This document shows positions 8,134 through 10,585 of a stretch of 10,585 nt of DNA, one piece after another. The stretch covers positions 1-10,585 of the forward strand of contig JAEWKG010000278.1 in NCBI GenBank assembly GCA_023386135.1. Direction: 5' to 3'. The notes beneath the pieces are model-generated. The model saw only the letters and a program-made list of their open reading frames with translations, was not told the origin of the DNA and searched no databases. The stretch is from Pseudomonadota bacterium (GTDB taxonomy: Bacteria > Pseudomonadota > Alphaproteobacteria > Sphingomonadales > Sphingomonadaceae). The translations under genes were made by a program, and so were the position numbers. Position 1 is the stretch's first letter. The number at the start of each line of letters is the position of its first letter.

Positions 8134-8315
8134 TGGGCAAGGTAGTTTTCGAACGCCACAAGCAGCCGTGGAAGGCCGACGAAGCCGGCACGCTGCGCAT
8201 GCTCGCGGGCAAGGGCAAAGGGCTCAAGGAAATCGCCAAGGCGATCAACCGCAGCGAGGAATCGACCAAGGACTTCGCCAAGAAGAACGGCATCGAGATC
8301 GCGAAAAAGCGGTGA
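8133..8315 (+). CDS. Small HTH-like (GcrA/SANT-type?) protein
   Basis: A 60-residue basic protein whose ATG shares one base with the topA stop (TGATG), which suggests translational coupling. After a short start (MGKVVFERHK) it reads PWKADEAGTLRMLAGKGKGLKEIAKAIN in successive pieces, then RSEESTKDFAKKNGIEIAKK. The pattern W-x(2)-D/E...LxxLxxxGxxxxEIAxxI-x-RSxxxxxxxAxxxGI resembles the N-terminal trihelical HTH of GcrA-like and other homeodomain-like proteins, so DNA binding is plausible. It is too short to carry any other domain. Coding is supported by tight packing after topA, the protein-like periodicity and a stop just before the repeat block. A role beside topoisomerase I is a guess from context only. 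Confidence 0.72.
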   Translation: MGKVVFERHKQPWKADEAGTLRMLAGKGKGLKEIAKAINRSEESTKDFAKKNGIEIAKKR

Positions 8316-8323
8316 TGGGATTG

Positions 8324-8468
8324 CCCCTCCGTCAGCTTGCTGGCGCAAGCTGCCACCTCCCCATTTGCGCTTCGCGAACATAGGGAGGAACTCAATCAAT
8401 CGATCCTCCCCGTTTTTGACGCAGTCACAAACGGGGAGGTGGCAGCCCGAAGGGCTGACGGAGGGGTA
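8324..8468. repeat. Left palindromic repeat block (units A and B, inverted), BIME-like
   Basis: A 145-bp block between the HTH gene and the DUF559 gene. Unit A (plus orientation) is CCCCTCCGTCAGC, a variable hairpin, then GCTGCCACCTCCCC (ends 8362). Unit B is the same in reverse: GGGGAGGTGGCAGC (8433-8446), a variable hairpin, then GCTGACGGAGGGG (8454-8466). The 13-base outer arms and 14-base inner arms of A and B are perfect reverse complements. Each unit also contains local hairpins: A has CAGCTTGC-TGGC-GCAAGCTG (8333-8352); B has CAGCCC-GAA-GGGCTG (8443-8457) and a 16-bp stem with one mismatch and a 3-base loop (8405-8439). A GGGAGG at 8383-8388 can pair with the CCTCCC in A. It carries no coding sense in any frame and no U-tract after its stems. 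Confidence 0.95.
8460..8466 (+). promoter_or_regulatory. Shine-Dalgarno of the DUF559 gene, contained in repeat unit B
   Basis: GGAGGGG, the last bases of repeat unit B, lies 4 bases before the TTG start at 8471 (6 bases counted from GGAGG). It is the strongest ribosome-binding site in the window and supports TTG as the start. The same bases are perfectly complementary to the CCCCTCC that opens unit A at 8324-8330. Confidence 0.75.
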
Positions 8469-8470
8469 AC

Positions 8471-8821
8471 TTGCCGCGCAAGAAACAGCCGAAGGATGTC
8501 ACAAGGGCGCGCAAGCTTCCAAAGGAGCTTTCGTTTCCTGAAGTTCTGTTGTGGGTCGAATTGCGGGCGCAAAAGGACATGCGGTTCCGCCGACAGCATT
8601 CGCTCAAGGGCTACTTCCTCGATTTCTACTGCGCGAAGGCGAAGGTCTGCATCGAGGTGGACGGTCTTGCGCACGACATGGGCGATCGGCCGGAGCGGGA
8701 TGCTGTTCGCGATGCAGGGCTCGCCGCCGAGGGTATCGAGGTGGTGCGGATTCCAGCGAGCGAGGTCTTAGTCGATCCGGGTGCGGTGGCCGAGATGCTC
8801 GTTCGGTATTGCCGGCGTTGA
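8471..8821 (+). CDS. DUF559 (Vsr/restriction-endonuclease-like) domain protein
   Basis: A 116-residue protein of the DUF559 family, which has the PD-(D/E)XK-like fold related to very-short-patch-repair endonuclease. Visible signature: ARKLPKELSFPEVLLWVELR (13-32), MRFRRQHSLKGYFLDFYC (37-54), then VCIEVDGLAH (59-68) and DRPERD (72-77). Asp51, Glu62 and Asp64 are the probable metal/catalytic residues. It ends with GIEVVRIPASEVLVDPGAV (88-106). Length and motif order match complete family members, so it looks intact. The start is TTG at 8471 with an excellent ribosome-binding site in the adjoining repeat; the repeat on the other side begins directly after its TGA. It seems to use more A/T-ending codons than topA (not computed). 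Biochemical role is unproven; DNA nicking or cleavage is inferred from fold. It is the only gene here that looks accessory. Confidence 0.93.
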   Translation: MPRKKQPKDVTRARKLPKELSFPEVLLWVELRAQKDMRFRRQHSLKGYFLDFYCAKAKVCIEVDGLAHDMGDRPERDAVRDAGLAAEGIEVVRIPASEVLVDPGAVAEMLVRYCRR

Positions 8822-8964
8822 TACCCCTCCGTCAGCGCTACGCGCTGCCACCTCCCCATTTGTGACTTCGTCCAAAATAGGGAGGATCGTTCCGGCAAGG
8901 TCCTCCCCATTTTGCGGAGCCAAATGGGGAGGTGGCAGCCGCTTCGGCGGCTGACGGAGGGGTA
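8822..8964. repeat. Right palindromic repeat block (units C and D, inverted), BIME-like
   Basis: A second block of the same family, starting at the base after the DUF559 stop and ending at the base before the era stop. Unit C is TACCCCTCCGTCAGC, a hairpin (CAGCGC-TAC-GCGCTG, 8833-8847), then CCACCTCCCCATTTG. Unit D, inverted, is CAAATGGGGAGGTGGCAGC (8921-8939), with hairpin CAGCCGC-TTCG-GCGGCTG (8936-8953), ending GGAGGGGTA. Inner arms 8844-8862 and 8921-8939 are 19-base perfect complements. Outer arms are perfect through the TA flanks and on into both neighbouring genes. D also has an 11-bp stem, CCTCCCCATTT (8902-8912) with 8922-8932. A and C, and B and D, are direct copies about 496-500 bases apart. 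Confidence 0.95.
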
Positions 8965-9870
8965 TCAACGACCGAAATCCAGCCCGATCTCCTCGTAAAT
9001 CTCGCGGTTCTCGGCCCAGTTTTCCTCCACCTTCACGTGCAGGAACAGATGCACCTTGCGGCCTAGCAGCTCGGTCAGTTCTTTCCGCGCCGCCTCGCCG
9101 ATCTGCTTGATCCGGCTGCCGCCCTTGCCGAGCACGATCGCGCGCTGGTTGTCGCGGCCGACGACGATCTGTTGGTGGATTTCGACGCTACCGTCCTTGC
9201 GCTCGACGTACTGCTCGGGCCGCACGGCGCTGTCGTAGGGCAGTTCCTCATGGAGCTGGCGGTAGAGCTGCTCGCGGGTGATCTCGGCGGCCATCAGGCG
9301 CTCGCTGGCGTCGGACACCTGGTCCTCGGGGTAGATCCATTCGCCGGCGGGCATCAGCGCCGCAAGCGCCGCTTTCATCTCCGGCACGCCATCACCGGTC
9401 TGGGCTGAGACGAAGAAGATGTCCGCGAAATCGGCCTTGGCGCCGAACTCCTGCGCCAGCGCCAGCAGCGGTTCCTTTTTCGCCAGGTCGACCTTGTTGA
9501 GCACCAGGATCTTGCGCTCGGGCCGCACCGACAGCGACTCGATCAGCTGGTCGAGCTCATGCCGGCGCTGCTTCACGGGATCGACCACCAGCAGCACCGC
9601 GTCGGCGGCCTGGGTGCCTTCCCACGCCGCGCTGACCATCGCCCGGTCGAGCCGGCGCTTGGGGCTGAAGATGCCGGGCGTATCGACCAGCACCATTTGC
9701 GTATCGCCTTCGAGAGCAATGCCCATCAGCCGCGCGCGGGTGGTCTGCGCCTTGGCGCTGACGATCGCGACCTTCTGGCCGACCAGCGCGTTGACCAGCG
9801 TGGACTTGCCCGCGTTGGGCGCGCCGATCACCGCGACGAAGCCGCAACGCTGGGTGGAAGGGGCAGTCAT
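8965..9870 (-). CDS. era: GTPase Era
   Basis: A 301-residue GTPase that binds 16S rRNA near its 3' end and assists 30S subunit maturation, in the cytosol or loosely at the membrane. GTP-binding motifs: G1 GAPNAGKST (16-24), G2 region TTRARLMGI (43-51), G3 DTPG (63-66), G4 NKVD (125-128), G5 SAQTGDG (155-161). The C-terminal KH domain has the RNA-binding loop GKGGSRIKQIG (248-258) and ends EEIGLDFGR. Length matches Era. The ATG at 9870 overlaps the rnc stop as ATGA. The frame stays open far upstream inside rnc, but only the stretch from this ATG is Era-like. Its stop codon touches repeat unit D, so its mRNA 3' end would carry the repeat hairpins. Confidence 0.98.
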   Translation of the reverse strand: MTAPSTQRCGFVAVIGAPNAGKSTLVNALVGQKVAIVSAKAQTTRARLMGIALEGDTQMVLVDTPGIFSPKRRLDRAMVSAAWEGTQAADAVLLVVDPVKQRRHELDQLIESLSVRPERKILVLNKVDLAKKEPLLALAQEFGAKADFADIFFVSAQTGDGVPEMKAALAALMPAGEWIYPEDQVSDASERLMAAEITREQLYRQLHEELPYDSAVRPEQYVERKDGSVEIHQQIVVGRDNQRAIVLGKGGSRIKQIGEAARKELTELLGRKVHLFLHVKVEENWAENREIYEEIGLDFGR

Positions 9871-10538
9871 CCGTATCGCTCCATGAAGGCCTTGGCCGCT
9901 TCGGTTTCGGCGGCCTGCTTGCTGCCCGCAGTGCCTTCGCTCTCGCCCACCCCGGCGACCTTGACCTGCACGGTAAAGCGCGCGCGATGGTCGGGGCCGG
10001 AACGGTCGAGCAGGGCGTATTCGGGCGGCTTGCGGCGATTGCCCGCGGCCCATTCCTGCAGCGCTGCCTTGGGATGCTTGGAGCGTCCCCGGCGCCCCTC
10101 GAGCGCGCTCTGCCACAGCAGGTGGACGAGCTCGCGGGTCGGTTCGAACCCGGCGTCGAGGAAGTTCGCGCCGAGCAGCGCCTCCATCACGTCGCCCAGC
10201 ACGTTGTCGCTGTCGTGCGCGCCGTCGTCGCGCGCCTGCTTGCCGAGGCGGACGTGTGCCGGCACGCCGATGTCGCGGGCGATGCAGCTGCAGGTGTCGC
10301 GGCTGACCAGCGCGTTGAGGCGCTGGGCGAGCTGCCCCTCCGCCGCGTCCGAATTGGCGAACAGCCAGTGCGAGATCGACAGCCCGAGCACGCGGTCGCC
10401 GAGCCACTCGAGCCGCTCGTAGTTGTCCGCCTCGCCGGTGCTGCCGTGGGTGAGCGCCATGCGCCACATCGCCTCGGCGCGCACGGTGAAGCCGGTCGCG
10501 GCAAGCCAGGCGCGGGTGTCGTCGGGAAGCACGCTCAT
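9867..10538 (-). CDS. rnc: Ribonuclease III
   Basis: A 223-residue, double-strand-specific endoribonuclease that processes rRNA precursors and structured mRNAs. The RNase III signature is YERLEWLGDRVLGL (40-53), with Glu41, Glu44 and Asp48, followed by DNVLGDVMEALLGANFLDAG (111-130) with Asp116 and Glu119; these match the metal-binding set of the E. coli enzyme in spacing. A C-terminal dsRNA-binding domain spans about 156-219 (PKAALQEWAAG ... GSKQAAETEAAKAF). Family-normal length and intact. The ATG at 10538 overlaps the lepB stop, and its own stop overlaps the era start, so lepB-rnc-era are probably one transcript with translational coupling. Confidence 0.98.
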   Translation of the reverse strand: MSVLPDDTRAWLAATGFTVRAEAMWRMALTHGSTGEADNYERLEWLGDRVLGLSISHWLFANSDAAEGQLAQRLNALVSRDTCSCIARDIGVPAHVRLGKQARDDGAHDSDNVLGDVMEALLGANFLDAGFEPTRELVHLLWQSALEGRRGRSKHPKAALQEWAAGNRRKPPEYALLDRSGPDHRARFTVQVKVAGVGESEGTAGSKQAAETEAAKAFMERYG

Positions 10539-10585
10539 ATCATGTGCCCGAAGCGCCGCCAGCGGGTGGCGCTGAACCAGGTCCA
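10535..10585 (-). CDS. lepB: Signal peptidase I, C-terminal end (partial)
   Basis: Only the last 16 codons and the stop are in the window. They read WTWFSATRWRRFGHMI, closely resembling the C-terminal tail of alphaproteobacterial LepB proteins (WxWFSxxRWxR), and the position directly before rnc-era is the usual place for lepB. LepB is the membrane protease that removes signal peptides from exported proteins. Its TGA overlaps the rnc ATG as ATGA. Catalytic residues lie outside the window. Confidence 0.85.
   Translation of the reverse strand, partial: WTWFSATRWRRFGHMI

Larger units (their letters stand above)
8324..8964 (+). mobile_element. Putative composite element: repeat block - DUF559 gene - repeat block
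   Basis: The DUF559 gene and the two palindromic blocks fit together with almost no spare bases: two (AC) between unit B's terminal TA and the TTG, none between the TGA and unit C. The layout A> <B gene C> <D gives direct and inverted copies at both ends, and the module lies exactly between the 3' ends of two convergent housekeeping operons. There is no transposase, integrase or Y1 (RAYT) gene, and no target duplication beyond TA is evident, so mobility is inferred only from arrangement. Confidence 0.4.

Noticed and set aside
8405..8457. Intrinsic terminator from the repeat hairpins
   Set aside because: Stable stems are present, but no run of T follows on either strand, so classical Rho-independent termination is not supported.
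8324..8964. CRISPR array
   Set aside because: Only four units, in inverted pairs with internal hairpins and no regular unique spacers; no cas genes nearby.
9871..10467. Extension of era to a 500-residue protein
   Set aside because: The added part is an out-of-frame reading of rnc; the ATG at 9870 overlapping the rnc stop gives a full-length normal Era.

Overview
High-GC chromosomal DNA from an alphaproteobacterium, most likely of the order Sphingomonadales (Erythrobacteraceae/Sphingomonadaceae type). This rests on three things: haem precursor synthesis by a C4-pathway 5-aminolevulinate synthase, the gene orders plsY-dprA-topA and lepB-rnc-era, and protein sequences typical of that group. The placement is recognition from the sequence; no database was searched.

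Layout. (1) 1-2484, minus strand: hemA followed 28 bases later by a membrane histidine kinase that runs off the left edge. (2) 2590-3384, minus: murI, glutamate racemase. (3) 3494-8315, plus: a compact operon-like run of plsY, dprA, a small four-helix membrane protein, topA and a 60-residue HTH-like protein; all junctions overlap by 1-11 bases except the 65-base gap before topA. (4) 8324-8964: a module made of a DUF559 endonuclease-like gene fitted exactly between two ~140-bp palindromic repeat blocks. (5) 8965-10585, minus: the end of lepB, then rnc and era, each joined by an ATGA stop/start overlap. No gene-free stretch exceeds about 155 bases.

How the parts relate. Most of the window is core housekeeping: tetrapyrrole synthesis (hemA), peptidoglycan precursor supply (murI), phospholipid synthesis (plsY), DNA uptake/recombination (dprA), supercoiling (topA), protein export (lepB), RNA processing (rnc) and 30S ribosome assembly (era). 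The plus-strand and minus-strand operons converge at 8315/8965, and the repeat-DUF559-repeat module occupies that boundary.

The module is the one clearly accessory item. Four related repeat units (A, B, C, D) are arranged A> <B gene C> <D. They share constant flanks, while their hairpin stems differ in sequence and keep pairing, so structure appears to be what is conserved. The end of unit B supplies the gene's Shine-Dalgarno sequence, which the start of unit A can pair with and hide. This looks like a REP/BIME-type family associated with a nuclease-fold gene rather than with the usual Y1 transposase. I do not know of a description of such a pairing, and could not search for one.
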